DNA of 64,000 bases, from assembly GCF_010726765.1 (NCBI RefSeq), contig NZ_AP022601.1:3286001-3350000 (forward strand), written 5' to 3'. The notes beneath the pieces are model-generated. The model ran no database searches. It was given only the letters and a program-made list of their open reading frames with translations, and had not been told where the DNA came from. A program made the position numbers and the translations under genes. Below, one piece after another: positions 42,101 through 53,042 of the stretch. Positions within the stretch are counted from its first letter, which is position 1; each line of letters starts with the position of its first letter. This DNA is from Mycobacterium gallinarum (GTDB taxonomy: Bacteria; Actinomycetota; Actinomycetes; Mycobacteriales; Mycobacteriaceae).

Positions 42101-43293
42101 AGTTTTACTGGAACGCTGGCGGGGCCACGCACCGAGTTCGTGTGGACATATGCGACCTCAGCCTCGTCGACCTCCCAGGTCGGAAATCGTTTCAGCGTCT
42201 CCTCGATGGCGACGCGCGCTTCCAGCCGCGCGAGCGCAGCGCCGAGGCAGAAGTGCGATCCGTGCCCGAAGCTGATATGTCGGATTCCGGTGCGCGTGAC
42301 GTCGAACTTATCGGGGTCGACATACTGACGCTCGTCGCGTCCGGCCGATCCGGTCAGCAGCGCGACCTTGGAACCTGCCGGTATGACGGCGTCGTGATAG
42401 CTGGTGTCGCGCAGTGAATATCGGCCCTGAACCGGTGACGGTGCGTCATAGCGCAGCAATTCCTCGACCGCGCCGCCGATGAGTCCGGGATCCTCCACCA
42501 ATTTCGCGCGCTGCTCCGGATTGCGCGCCAACGTCAGCGCCGCCCAACCGAGCAAGCGTGCGACGGTCTCGTTGCCCGCCACATTGACCATCGCGATGAA
42601 CACCAGCAGCTCGCCATCGTCGAGTCGGCGCGGGTCGACGTCGGGCATGACGAGATCGGAATCCATGAGATCGCTGACGATGTCCGCAGTGCGATGCTGG
42701 CGTCGCAGTTCGATCTGCTGGCGGTAGTACTCAAACAGCTTCGCCGAGGCCTCGTCGCCGGCGGCACTGCGTTCCACCACGCCCTCGTCGCGATGGACCT
42801 GCGCGTCGGACCACACGCGGAGGTTGTCGTGATCCTCCTCGGGAAATCCGAGCAGCGAACTGATCACCATCACCGGCAGTTTGGCCGAGAAGTCACGCAC
42901 ATAGTCGAATCCGTCGGCGCCCACGTACTGATCCAGGTACCCGCGGCACAGCTCGCGGACGTAATCCTCGAGCTTGGCGATCCTGCTCCGAAAGAACGTG
43001 CGATTGACCATCTTGCGCAGCGAAGTGTGATCGGGCGGATCCATCATGATCATCGCCTTCGGCGATCCCCACGGGTCCTCGGTGATCATGTCGAGAGTGA
43101 TCCCGTGCTCGGACGAGAACGTCTCGGTGTCGAGCGAGGCTGTCATGACATCGTCGAACCGGCTGAGCGCGTAGAAGTCGTACTCCGGGTTGTAGTAGAC
43201 CGGCGCTTCGTCGCGCATCCGCTTCCACACCGAGTACGGTTCGGCGTGCAGGCTGCGGTCGAAAGGGTCCCAGCGCAGCTCCGTCGTCGTCAT
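42097..43293 (-). CDS. cytochrome P450
   Basis: 398 residues from ATG 43293, which lies 9 bp after GAGAGG; ATG 43302 is too close to the site. I-helix NVAGNETVARLLG (Asn and Val instead of the more usual Ser/Thr), EELLRYD, and haem loop FGHGSHFC with Cys349. First gene of the longest minus-strand operon here, running through crotonase, LLM, two SDRs and SnoaL to the cyclase. Confidence 0.95.
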   Translation of the reverse strand: MTTTELRWDPFDRSLHAEPYSVWKRMRDEAPVYYNPEYDFYALSRFDDVMTASLDTETFSSEHGITLDMITEDPWGSPKAMIMMDPPDHTSLRKMVNRTFFRSRIAKLEDYVRELCRGYLDQYVGADGFDYVRDFSAKLPVMVISSLLGFPEEDHDNLRVWSDAQVHRDEGVVERSAAGDEASAKLFEYYRQQIELRRQHRTADIVSDLMDSDLVMPDVDPRRLDDGELLVFIAMVNVAGNETVARLLGWAALTLARNPEQRAKLVEDPGLIGGAVEELLRYDAPSPVQGRYSLRDTSYHDAVIPAGSKVALLTGSAGRDERQYVDPDKFDVTRTGIRHISFGHGSHFCLGAALARLEARVAIEETLKRFPTWEVDEAEVAYVHTNSVRGPASVPVKL

Positions 43294-43389
43294 CGGCACC
43301 ATCCTCTCAGTAGAACACTATTACATATTCTGTTTAATTGCACTACCATCATTGCGCCTGGAGCAATGCCGTTTGAGGAGGACTTAAAG
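43294..43389. promoter_or_regulatory. divergent promoter region, P450 and crotonase
   Basis: GAACACTATTAC (43313-43324) is the one-base variant of the 12-mer at 25645 and 60751. It is followed by ATATTCTG and a TTTAATTG stretch. The plus-strand GAGGAGG (43375-43381) lies 8 bases before GTG 43390 and decides that start. Confidence 0.5.
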
Positions 43390-44202
43390 GTGGAAACGCG
43401 GGAGCTAGATCACGTCGTATATCAAAAGGACGGGGCGATCGCGCGCATCATCCTCAACAACCCAGAGCGCGCCAACGCCCAGACCTCTGAGATGGTGCAC
43501 AGCGTCAACGAAGCGCTCGATGATGCGCAATATGACTACGACATCAAGGTCGTCATCATCAAGGCCAACGGCAAAGGGTTCTGCTCGGGCCACGTACCCG
43601 ACGGCAGCTATCCGGAGTTCAAGGCCGAACTCGAGGCGTCGGGCAAGGTCTGGCGTTCGGCTGCCCAGCTTTTCCTATGGCCGGTGCTCAAGCTGTGGGA
43701 GTTTCCCAAGCCCGTGATATCGCAGGTTCATGGCTATGCGATCGGCGGCGGAACGACCTGGGCGCTCATCCCTGAAATCACGGTGTGCAGCGATGACGCC
43801 TGGTTCCAGATGCCGTTGGTGCCCGGATTCGGTCTGCCGGGATCGGAGACGATGTTCGAGCCATGGGTGTTCATGAATTACAAGCGTGCCGCCGAGTACC
43901 TGTACACCGCGCAAAAGATCTCGGCCGAGCAGGCTCTCGAGTTCGGGTTGGTCAACCGTGTTGTACCGCGTGACCGACTGGAGGCCGAGGTCGAGGAACT
44001 CGCTGCCAAGATCGCCAAGGCGCCCCTGATCACGCTGCAAGCCACCAAAGCCGGAATCCTCCGAGCGTGGGAAAACATGGGTTTCCGGACACACCAGCAG
44101 GCGAGTAACGACCTGCAGGCTGTTGTCACGGGGTCCAAGGAGTTCCAGGACTACATGGTGGAGCTGATGAAAAAGGCCGCCAAGCCGTCGGACCGGGTCT
44201 GA
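43390..44202 (+). CDS. enoyl-CoA hydratase/isomerase
   Basis: 270 residues from GTG 43390. An in-frame ATG at 43366 exists, but the GAGGAGG site at 43375-43381 falls between them, at the right distance from the GTG. Crotonase pattern: ARIILNNPERANAQ, FCSGHV, YAIGGGTTWALIPEITV. The distinctive middle part (SAAQLFLWPVLKLWEFPKPVISQVHG) occurs in a mycobacterial crotonase subgroup of unknown substrate. The FadE gene follows after 2 bp. Confidence 0.9.
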   Translation: METRELDHVVYQKDGAIARIILNNPERANAQTSEMVHSVNEALDDAQYDYDIKVVIIKANGKGFCSGHVPDGSYPEFKAELEASGKVWRSAAQLFLWPVLKLWEFPKPVISQVHGYAIGGGTTWALIPEITVCSDDAWFQMPLVPGFGLPGSETMFEPWVFMNYKRAAEYLYTAQKISAEQALEFGLVNRVVPRDRLEAEVEELAAKIAKAPLITLQATKAGILRAWENMGFRTHQQASNDLQAVVTGSKEFQDYMVELMKKAAKPSDRV

Positions 44203-44204
44203 CC

Positions 44205-45407
44205 GTGCCGCTGAGTCCGATCGTCCGGTTCGGAGGCGGACCGCAGATCGACGCGCTACGTGGCGAGCTGCGGGAGTGGTTGGCCGCCAATCTCCCCGAC
44301 GAATTCCGGCGCACCGCAGCCAATCCCGACTACTGGCCGAGGGAAGACCACGAACGTGCCGTCCAGTTCTGCCAGGCACTGCACGAACGAGGTTGGTTCG
44401 TTCCGCACTGGCCTGCAGAGTTCGAAGGTGGCGGACTCGGCATCGTCGAGCAGGTGGTGATCCGGGAGGAATTGGCCTACGCCGGCGCCCCGATGGTCAA
44501 CACCAACGGCGTGAACATGTTGGCGCCCGTGCTGTTCCGGTTCGGCACGCCTGAGCAGCAAGCCGAGCACCTACCCAAAATCGCGCGGTCCGAACGGATG
44601 TGGGCGCAGGGTTACTCCGAGCCCGAAGCGGGTTCCGATCTCGCCGCGCTGCGCATGACTGCGCGCCGCGACGGCGACGACTACGTGCTCGACGGGCAGA
44701 AGACCTGGACCAGTAACGGTGTGCTCGCCGACTGGATCTTCGTCCTCGCCCGCACCACGCCGCTCGGTGAAAAGCGGCAGGAAGGCATCTCATTCTTTCT
44801 CGTCGATCTCGACACACCGGGTATCACGCGTCGGCCCATTCGCTCGATGACCGGCTATCCGACGTTCGCCGAGGAGTTCTTCGACGGGGTTCGCGTGCCG
44901 GCGACCAATCTGGTCGGCGATGAAGGTGACGGCTGGAAAGTCGCGAAGGCTCTGCTGGTCGCGGAGCGGTCGAACGTGACCCGCGCCGCCCAGGCGCAGC
45001 GTTATCTGGACGAACTGGTGGACTGGTGCCTCGCTCAGCGAGGCTCCTCGCACGATCCGCTGGCCGATCCGGCCAACAGGCTCGCGCTGGCGCGTGCGGT
45101 GGAGCGGGTCGAGGTCGGCCGCGCACTGTCCTATCGGGTGGCCCATCAGCAGGCCGCGGGTGCCCTTGATCCCGCGCTTCCCTCACTATCGAAGCTTTAT
45201 CACTCCGAACTCACCGCGGAACTACGGCAGCTGGGAGCGACTCTGCTCGGCCCAGCGGGTGCGCTGATGCCCGATGACCCCGACGCAGTTCTGCACGGCC
45301 ACTTCTCGGAGGGGCTGCTGCTCTCCCTGCTGCACACCATCGGTGGCGGGACAAGCGAGATTCAGCGGGATCTCATCTCGACCACTGGCCTCGGGCTGCC
45401 TCGCTAG
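44205..45407 (+). CDS. acyl-CoA dehydrogenase, FadE large-type subunit, unpaired
   Basis: 400 residues from GTG. WAQGYSEPEAGSDLAALRM near 132-150 and a C-terminal TIGGGTSEIQRDLISTTGLGLPR. The YEGT glutamate is absent, so it resembles the non-basic half of the FadE pairs at 5565, 26863 and 32611, yet no TWEH-type gene adjoins it. The unpaired TWEH-type protein at 58767 is a possible partner. Its last 35 bp overlap the convergent crotonase gene. Confidence 0.9.
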   Translation: MPLSPIVRFGGGPQIDALRGELREWLAANLPDEFRRTAANPDYWPREDHERAVQFCQALHERGWFVPHWPAEFEGGGLGIVEQVVIREELAYAGAPMVNTNGVNMLAPVLFRFGTPEQQAEHLPKIARSERMWAQGYSEPEAGSDLAALRMTARRDGDDYVLDGQKTWTSNGVLADWIFVLARTTPLGEKRQEGISFFLVDLDTPGITRRPIRSMTGYPTFAEEFFDGVRVPATNLVGDEGDGWKVAKALLVAERSNVTRAAQAQRYLDELVDWCLAQRGSSHDPLADPANRLALARAVERVEVGRALSYRVAHQQAAGALDPALPSLSKLYHSELTAELRQLGATLLGPAGALMPDDPDAVLHGHFSEGLLLSLLHTIGGGTSEIQRDLISTTGLGLPR

Positions 45408-46139
45408 CCGAGCGCTGTTGCGCGACCGTGGCCACAGCCAACTCCAGCGGGTGGAACGCCGCCAGCTGGGCGGCCTCCGCCGCTGCGATGAGTCGCTTCG
45501 TCAACTCGACCGCGCCCTGATCGTATTCGGCAAGCGAGCGCGCGATCGCGATGGCGTCGTCGACTGCGGCGGCGGGTTCGGCGAGGTCGGTGACCAGTCC
45601 CAGCCGATGCGCATCTTCGGCAGGCAAGCGGTTGCCGCGCAACAACAGCGACGAAGCGCGATGCCTGCCGAGTTGCTGGGTGAGTCGCCACGCGAGGCCG
45701 CCGTCGGGGACCACCGCGCGGGTGACGAACGGCGCCGAGAAGAACGCATCGCGCGCGGCGACCACGAGATCACAGGACAGAGCCAGGCTCCAGCCGAGGC
45801 CGATTGCGGCCCCCTCGACCGCGGCAACCGTGGGAACGCCGACCGATCGAAGTTGTTCCATGACCCGCTGCGCGTGTTCGACCCTGCCCGCAGGCCCCAG
45901 CGGACCTGCGCCATGCGCAGGCCCCGTCTTCAAATCCCCTCCGGCGCTGAAGAATCCCTGCGCACCGGCAATGACGACACCGCGAGCGGCTGACACGGAC
46001 TCCAGCGCCGCCGCCAGCTCCGACCAGGACTCATAGCGCAGCGAATTGCGCTGCTCGGGGCGGTTCAACCAAATCACCGCGACGCCGTCGCGGTCCTCGG
46101 TCAGGATCAGCGAATCCGGATTCACCCCGTGTATGCCGG

Positions 46140-46143
<4 letters not shown>
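45373..46143 (-). CDS. enoyl-CoA hydratase/isomerase (PaaG-like)
   Basis: 256 residues from ATG 46143 (ATGA overlap with the previous gene). AVIWLNRPEQRNSLR, FFSAGGDLK, AAIGLGWSLALSCDLVVA and AVVPDGGLAWRL. The PDGG element points to the PaaG/isomerase branch. Last gene of the E1-lipoyl-crotonase operon; the 3' end overlaps FadE on the other strand by 35 bp, the longest convergent overlap of the window. Confidence 0.88.
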
Positions 46144-48764
<2,621 letters not shown>

Positions 48765-48768
<4 letters not shown>

Positions 48769-48992
48769 GAGATGACGGCGATCAGCTCACCGACCTCATA
48801 GGTGCCACCTTCGGAGACCTTCCATGACACCGTGCCGGTCGCGGGAGACTCGATGTCCATCTCCACCTTGTCGGTGGCGATGGAGTACAGCGGCTCACCT
48901 TCAGTGACCGAGCCGCCATCTTCATGGAAGAACTCGGTGATCTCGGCTTCGGTGATGGCGTCACCAGGCTTGGGCATCCGCACTTCTGTCAC
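48765..48992 (-). CDS. stand-alone lipoyl (biotinyl-lipoyl) domain protein
   Basis: 75 residues, a complete single lipoyl domain and nothing else. The modification site is Lys42 in TDKVEMDIES, and the symmetric half EFFHEDGGSVTEGEPLYSI completes the flattened barrel. It overlaps the E1 gene by 4 bp. E1 enzymes normally act on a lipoyl domain fused to an E2 acyltransferase core; no E2 core or E3 gene is present here. It probably accepts the group cleaved by the E1 and delivers it to an E2/E3 encoded elsewhere. Confidence 0.9.
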
Positions 48993-51010
48993 GAAATCCT
49001 CCTGATCGCCTCGACCACCTGGTCTGCGCCCGGTCGGCAGGCGGCTTCCAGCGTCGCCGCCCGTGGGATCGGCGTGTACGTCCCCGCAACACGCTGGATG
49101 GGTGCAGCGAGCACACCGAAGAGTTCCGTGCCGACCGCGGCGGCGATCTCCGCGCCCGGTCCACAGAACCCGACCGATTCATGGGCGACCACCAACCGAG
49201 TGGTCTTACGGACCGACTTCAAAACGGTCGCCAAGTCCAGCGGTACCAGCGTGCGCAAATCCACCACCTCGACCGAAACTCCCTCGCTGGCAAGTCTTTC
49301 AGCCGCCTCCAGCGCCGCATGCACCATGACGCCGTAGGTGACGACTGAGACATCGGATCCCTGGCGCTTGACATCGGCCTGGCCGAGCGGGATCACGTAG
49401 TCGGCCACCGGTACGGGACCCTTGCCGCCCCCGTAATAGAGCTTCATGGATTCCACGAACAGGCAGGGATCGTTGTCGGAAAGACAGGCTTTCAGCAGAC
49501 CGGCGGCATCAGCAGCGGTACTCGGCCAGACGACCTTCAGCCCGGGTGTGTGCATCGCCCAGGCCTCGAATGCCTGCGAATGTTGGGGCCCCGCAGCCAT
49601 TCCCACCATCGTCCTGATCACCAGCGGCGCACCTTTGCGACCACCGGACATATATCGCACCTTGGCCGCGTGATTGGCGATCTGGTCCATCGCGACGCCG
49701 AGGAAGTCCATGAACATCAGTTCGGCCACGGGACGCAGGCCGCCCAACGAGGCTCCTATCGCCGCGCCCACGATTGCGGATTCGGCGATGGGAGTGTCGA
49801 GCACGCGACCTTCCCCATACTTGCCTGAGAGACCGGCGGTGACTTTGAACATGCCACCGCCCGACGGATCGCCGATGTCCTCGCCGAGCAGAACAATAGA
49901 ATCGTCGGCGGCCATCGCTCGGTCAAGTGTCCTGTTGATCGCCTGCACCAAACCCATTTCCTCGGTGTCCCCCCCTGGCAGGACGGCATGCACCTGGCCG
50001 GGTTCAGCAAGCTCTGACCCATTGCAGGAGAACACATCTCGGGTGAGTTCGTCGACGGCCGGGGGTTCTGACGCAGCAGCGGCAGTGAAGGCTGCATCGA
50101 GTTCAGCAGTCACTTCGTTGTCGATGGCATCGAGTTCCGCTTCGGTAGCGGTTCCATCGGCGATCAACCGTGCCCGGTATCGGGCGAACGGGGGGTCGGA
50201 CCGTTTTGCGGCCAGTTCCTCCTGGTCCGCGTATCCCATCGCGTCGCCGAAATAGTGACCCTGTAGCCGGTAGGCCTTTGCCTCGACGAATGTCGGGCCC
50301 GCTCCGGCTCGCGCTCGTTCAGCCGCCGCCGACACCGCGTCGTAGACGGCTTGTGGATCAGTGCCGTCGACGGTGACTCCGGGCATTCCGTAACCCACGG
50401 CGCGGTCGGACAGCTGGGCGGCGCGCGTGTATCGGTCGTAAGCGGTGCCCTCGGCCCACGCGTTGTTCTGGCAGAAGAAGATCACCGGCAGTGACCAGAC
50501 CGCGGCCATGTTCATCGCCTCGTGGACATAGCCGATGCTGGTGGCTCCGTCGCCAAAGCTCACCAGGACAACCTGCCCGGTCTCGCGGCGCGCAGCGGCC
50601 AACGCGATGCCGTTGGCGATCAAGGGGCCTGCACCGACGATGCCGGTGGTCCATGCGATGCCGTGTGCGGGGTCGCAGATACCCATCGCGCCTGCTTTGC
50701 CCTTCGACAATCCGTCGCGGCGTCCGAGAATCTCGGCGAAGTAGCCCTCCAGATCGATGCCCTTGGCCAAGACATCGCCGAGTCCGCGGTAGGTGGTGAC
50801 CAACTGGTCCCCATCGGCCAACGCAAGCATCGCGCCTGCCGACATCGCCTCCTGACCGTCGACCGGCCAGTAGCTCATCGCCGCCTCTCCCGAGGACAAC
50901 GCCTTGCGCACTCGTTTGTCGCCGTGTTGCACCTTGCTCATCAGTCGGTAGAACTCGACCGCGAGGTCTGTGCTCGGCGCCGAGGCCTCAGTGCCTGTTT
51001 GAGCGGACAT
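48989..51010 (-). CDS. fused E1 alpha-beta thiamine diphosphate dehydrogenase
   Basis: 673 residues from ATG 51010 (AAGGAG upstream); the open frame to 51100 covers the promoter. Residues about 15-330 are the E1 alpha part with the ThDP motif GDG(153-155) to NN(182-183). About 370-673 are the E1 beta part (GEDIGDPSGGGMF, RVLDTPIAESAIVGAAIGASLGG, QIANHAAKVRYMSGG). The two subunits of pyruvate/acetoin/branched-chain dehydrogenases are fused in one chain. With the lipoyl protein it could cleave a 2-oxo acid, or a hydroxyketone in the acetoin-dehydrogenase manner, to an acyl-lipoyl thioester. Confidence 0.93.
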   Translation of the reverse strand: MSAQTGTEASAPSTDLAVEFYRLMSKVQHGDKRVRKALSSGEAAMSYWPVDGQEAMSAGAMLALADGDQLVTTYRGLGDVLAKGIDLEGYFAEILGRRDGLSKGKAGAMGICDPAHGIAWTTGIVGAGPLIANGIALAAARRETGQVVLVSFGDGATSIGYVHEAMNMAAVWSLPVIFFCQNNAWAEGTAYDRYTRAAQLSDRAVGYGMPGVTVDGTDPQAVYDAVSAAAERARAGAGPTFVEAKAYRLQGHYFGDAMGYADQEELAAKRSDPPFARYRARLIADGTATEAELDAIDNEVTAELDAAFTAAAASEPPAVDELTRDVFSCNGSELAEPGQVHAVLPGGDTEEMGLVQAINRTLDRAMAADDSIVLLGEDIGDPSGGGMFKVTAGLSGKYGEGRVLDTPIAESAIVGAAIGASLGGLRPVAELMFMDFLGVAMDQIANHAAKVRYMSGGRKGAPLVIRTMVGMAAGPQHSQAFEAWAMHTPGLKVVWPSTAADAAGLLKACLSDNDPCLFVESMKLYYGGGKGPVPVADYVIPLGQADVKRQGSDVSVVTYGVMVHAALEAAERLASEGVSVEVVDLRTLVPLDLATVLKSVRKTTRLVVAHESVGFCGPGAEIAAAVGTELFGVLAAPIQRVAGTYTPIPRAATLEAACRPGADQVVEAIRRIS

Positions 51011-51071
51011 CACACTCCTTGCCGGGTCGGCGAGAATTCTACAATATGACGATATGTGTTCAATCGTGCAG
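51011..51071 (-). promoter_or_regulatory. promoter of the E1-lipoyl-crotonase operon
   Basis: AT-rich 61-bp gap. On the minus strand TATTGT (51046-51041) or TAGAAT (51042-51037) may be the -10 box, directly after the conserved 24-bp block 51070-51047. An AAGGAG ribosome site precedes ATG 51010. Confidence 0.55.
51047..51070 (-). promoter_or_regulatory. candidate operator, ACGAT-N9-ATCGT block (copy 1)
   Basis: The core 51067-51049 reads ACGATTGAACACATATCGT, a dyad with 5-bp arms. Together with its flanks it matches 54160-54183 at 23 of 24 bases. Both copies have the same orientation towards the gene they precede and end next to the -10 region. Confidence 0.6.
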
Positions 51072-51467
51072 TCAGGTGGCGGCCTGCATCTGCGCGGCAA
51101 ACAGCATCCGATCGAAATAGCAGCGCTCCAGGATCAGCCCGTCGCCGCGGAAGATGAACAGGTTGATGCTGAGCATGTCCACCGCAGCACCAGGACGCGT
51201 CGTCCTGGTCTCCACCACCAAACCGTCGGCGGAGTGGAATATGGCTTCGGCCGAATAATGCAGCCGGGGCAATTCGTCCCACTGACGCAGAATCATCTGA
51301 CGGACTTGCTCATCCCCGTCGAACACCATGCCGGTCGGGACGATCTCGTAACGCGGATGGGTGAATGTCGCCATGATCGCCTCGAGATCACGGTCATTCT
51401 CGCCTGCGACGTGTCGCAAGACCAGTTCCTCACGCCGTCGCTGGAGTTCGACGTCTGGCGCGGACAC
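51072..51467 (-). CDS. SnoaL/NTF2-like protein
   Basis: 131 residues from GTG, 3 bp after the DUF35 stop. LVLRHVAGENDRDLEAIMATFTHPRYEIVPTG, then WDELPRLHYSAEAIF and LFIFRGDGLILERCYFDR: a cone-fold SnoaL-like protein. Last gene of the LLM-Ltp-DUF35-SnoaL operon. A dehydratase or isomerase acting before the aldol cleavage is an attractive but untested role. Confidence 0.85.
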   Translation of the reverse strand: MSAPDVELQRRREELVLRHVAGENDRDLEAIMATFTHPRYEIVPTGMVFDGDEQVRQMILRQWDELPRLHYSAEAIFHSADGLVVETRTTRPGAAVDMLSINLFIFRGDGLILERCYFDRMLFAAQMQAAT

Positions 51468-51470
51468 GAC

Positions 51471-51875
51471 TCACCTGCACTCGAAGGTCGGCAGGTTGCG
51501 CCCATCCGGCAGCGGCACCCATGCGACGTCGACCTCGTCCCCCACCTGCGGCGGGACGCCAAACACATTCGACATGATGCGTGCACCCTCGTCCAGGTCG
51601 ACGAGCACGACCGAATAGGGCACTTTGTCGGCGAGGGCAGGCAGCGCGGGACGATGGTGCACGCTGACCGCATAGACGACACCGCGACCGGACAACGTTT
51701 CCCAGACAAGTTGGTCGCCCCCGCAGTGCGGGCAAACGAATCGCGGATACCACACCAGCCGGCGGCAATTCGCACACCGCTGCATCGTCAGAGTCTTGCT
51801 CTTGGTCGCATCCCAATAGGGTGCCGAGACCGCGCTCGGCTCGGGCACCGGAATGGCGGGAACGTCGTCATTCAC
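51471..51875 (-). CDS. DUF35 zinc-ribbon/OB-fold protein, partner of Ltp
   Basis: 134 residues from GTG 51875 (GTGA overlap with the Ltp gene). The zinc ribbon is complete: CANC near residue 34 and CPHC near 48, followed by the OB fold (GRGVVYAVSVHHRPALPAL, VPYSVVLVDLDEGARIMSN). The best-formed DUF35 of the three modules here, directly coupled to an Ltp-type gene, as with ChsH2 and Ltp2 in mycobacterial steroid degradation. Confidence 0.9.
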   Translation of the reverse strand: MNDDVPAIPVPEPSAVSAPYWDATKSKTLTMQRCANCRRLVWYPRFVCPHCGGDQLVWETLSGRGVVYAVSVHHRPALPALADKVPYSVVLVDLDEGARIMSNVFGVPPQVGDEVDVAWVPLPDGRNLPTFECR

Positions 51876-53038
51876 AGCGTCGCCTCCGTTCCGAGAATCA
51901 CTGTGGACGTCGCCGACAGCACGCCACCGGTCCCGTGCGCCAATGCGACGTCGGCATCCACCTGCCGGTCGCCGCATTCGCCGCGCAGCTGGCGGGTCGC
52001 CTCGACGAGCAGAAACGCGCCGAACGCGCCGGGATGCGTATACGCGAGTCCGCCGCCGGTGGTCTGGCCGGGGAGCGTACCGCCGGGGGCCAGCGCGCCA
52101 TCACCGACGAAGGCGCCGCCCTCCCCCTTGGCGCAGAAGCCGAGAGCCTCGAGGGCCAGCAGCACCGTGATGGTGAACGAGTCGTAGAGCTGCACGACGT
52201 CGACCTCGCCTGGGGTCAGCCCCGCTTGGGCGAACGCCGCCGGTCCCGACACCGCGCCAGGGGTGACCGTCAAGTCAGGCATCTGTGAAATCATCGTGTG
52301 CGATGCGGCCGAGGCCGCCCCCAACACGTAAACGGGCGCCTTTTCAAGATCGCGAGCCCGCGCCGCCGAGGTCACCACGATTGCACCCGCGCCGTCGGTG
52401 ACCAGACAGCACTCCAACTTGTGCACCGGCTCGGCAAGGTAGCCGGAGTTCAGCACGTCGTCGACCGTGATCTCATTCTGGAGGTGCGCGCGCGGATTGC
52501 GCGCGGCCCACTTGCGAGTGTCGACTGCGATCTGCGCGAGTTGTTCTGCAGTGGTGCCGAATTCGGCCATGTGCCGATTCGCGGCCAGCGCGTAGGCGCT
52601 GATGGGCAACATCACCCCGAAGGGCGTCTCCCATTCGAGGCGCTCGGGTGTGGCGAAGACACCCATCCCCTTTTCGCCTCGTCTACGCGCGGCGCGCGGC
52701 GTCGATGCATAGACGATCACCACTGTTTCGGCAAGGCCCGCCGCGATCGCCGCCGCCGCGTGCTCGACATAGAGCCCGTAACTGGCGCCGCCGGTCTGTG
52801 TCGCATCGGTGAAACGCGGTGTGATGCCCAAGTATTCGGCTAGTTCCACGGAGTGCATCAACGTGCCCCCCGTACAGGAACACAGGCCGTCGACGTCCTT
52901 GAGAGTCAGTCCCGCATCGGCCAGCGCCGCCCGGATGACTCGCGCCTCGAGCTCTCGCAGTGGCACGTCGATGACGCCTTCGGGCGAAACCTCGTCTGCG
53001 GCACCGACTATGGCCGCTGCGCCACGGATACTCGTCAC
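51872..53038 (-). CDS. Ltp2-like thiolase-fold protein (retro-aldolase candidate)
   Basis: 388 residues from GTG. Thiolase fold without nucleophilic Cys: the region about 78-90 reads DATQTGGASYG. Tyr285 in LYDSF and Tyr333 in LAYTHPG occupy the places where Ltp2-type retro-aldolases carry essential tyrosines, so this is the strongest aldolase candidate of the window. DUF35 lies directly downstream, LLM 4 bp upstream. Expected reaction: retro-aldol release of a short acyl-CoA or ketone from a beta-hydroxyacyl-CoA. Confidence 0.9.
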   Translation of the reverse strand: MTSIRGAAAIVGAADEVSPEGVIDVPLRELEARVIRAALADAGLTLKDVDGLCSCTGGTLMHSVELAEYLGITPRFTDATQTGGASYGLYVEHAAAAIAAGLAETVVIVYASTPRAARRRGEKGMGVFATPERLEWETPFGVMLPISAYALAANRHMAEFGTTAEQLAQIAVDTRKWAARNPRAHLQNEITVDDVLNSGYLAEPVHKLECCLVTDGAGAIVVTSAARARDLEKAPVYVLGAASAASHTMISQMPDLTVTPGAVSGPAAFAQAGLTPGEVDVVQLYDSFTITVLLALEALGFCAKGEGGAFVGDGALAPGGTLPGQTTGGGLAYTHPGAFGAFLLVEATRQLRGECGDRQVDADVALAHGTGGVLSATSTVILGTEATL

Positions 53039-53042
53039 AGCG

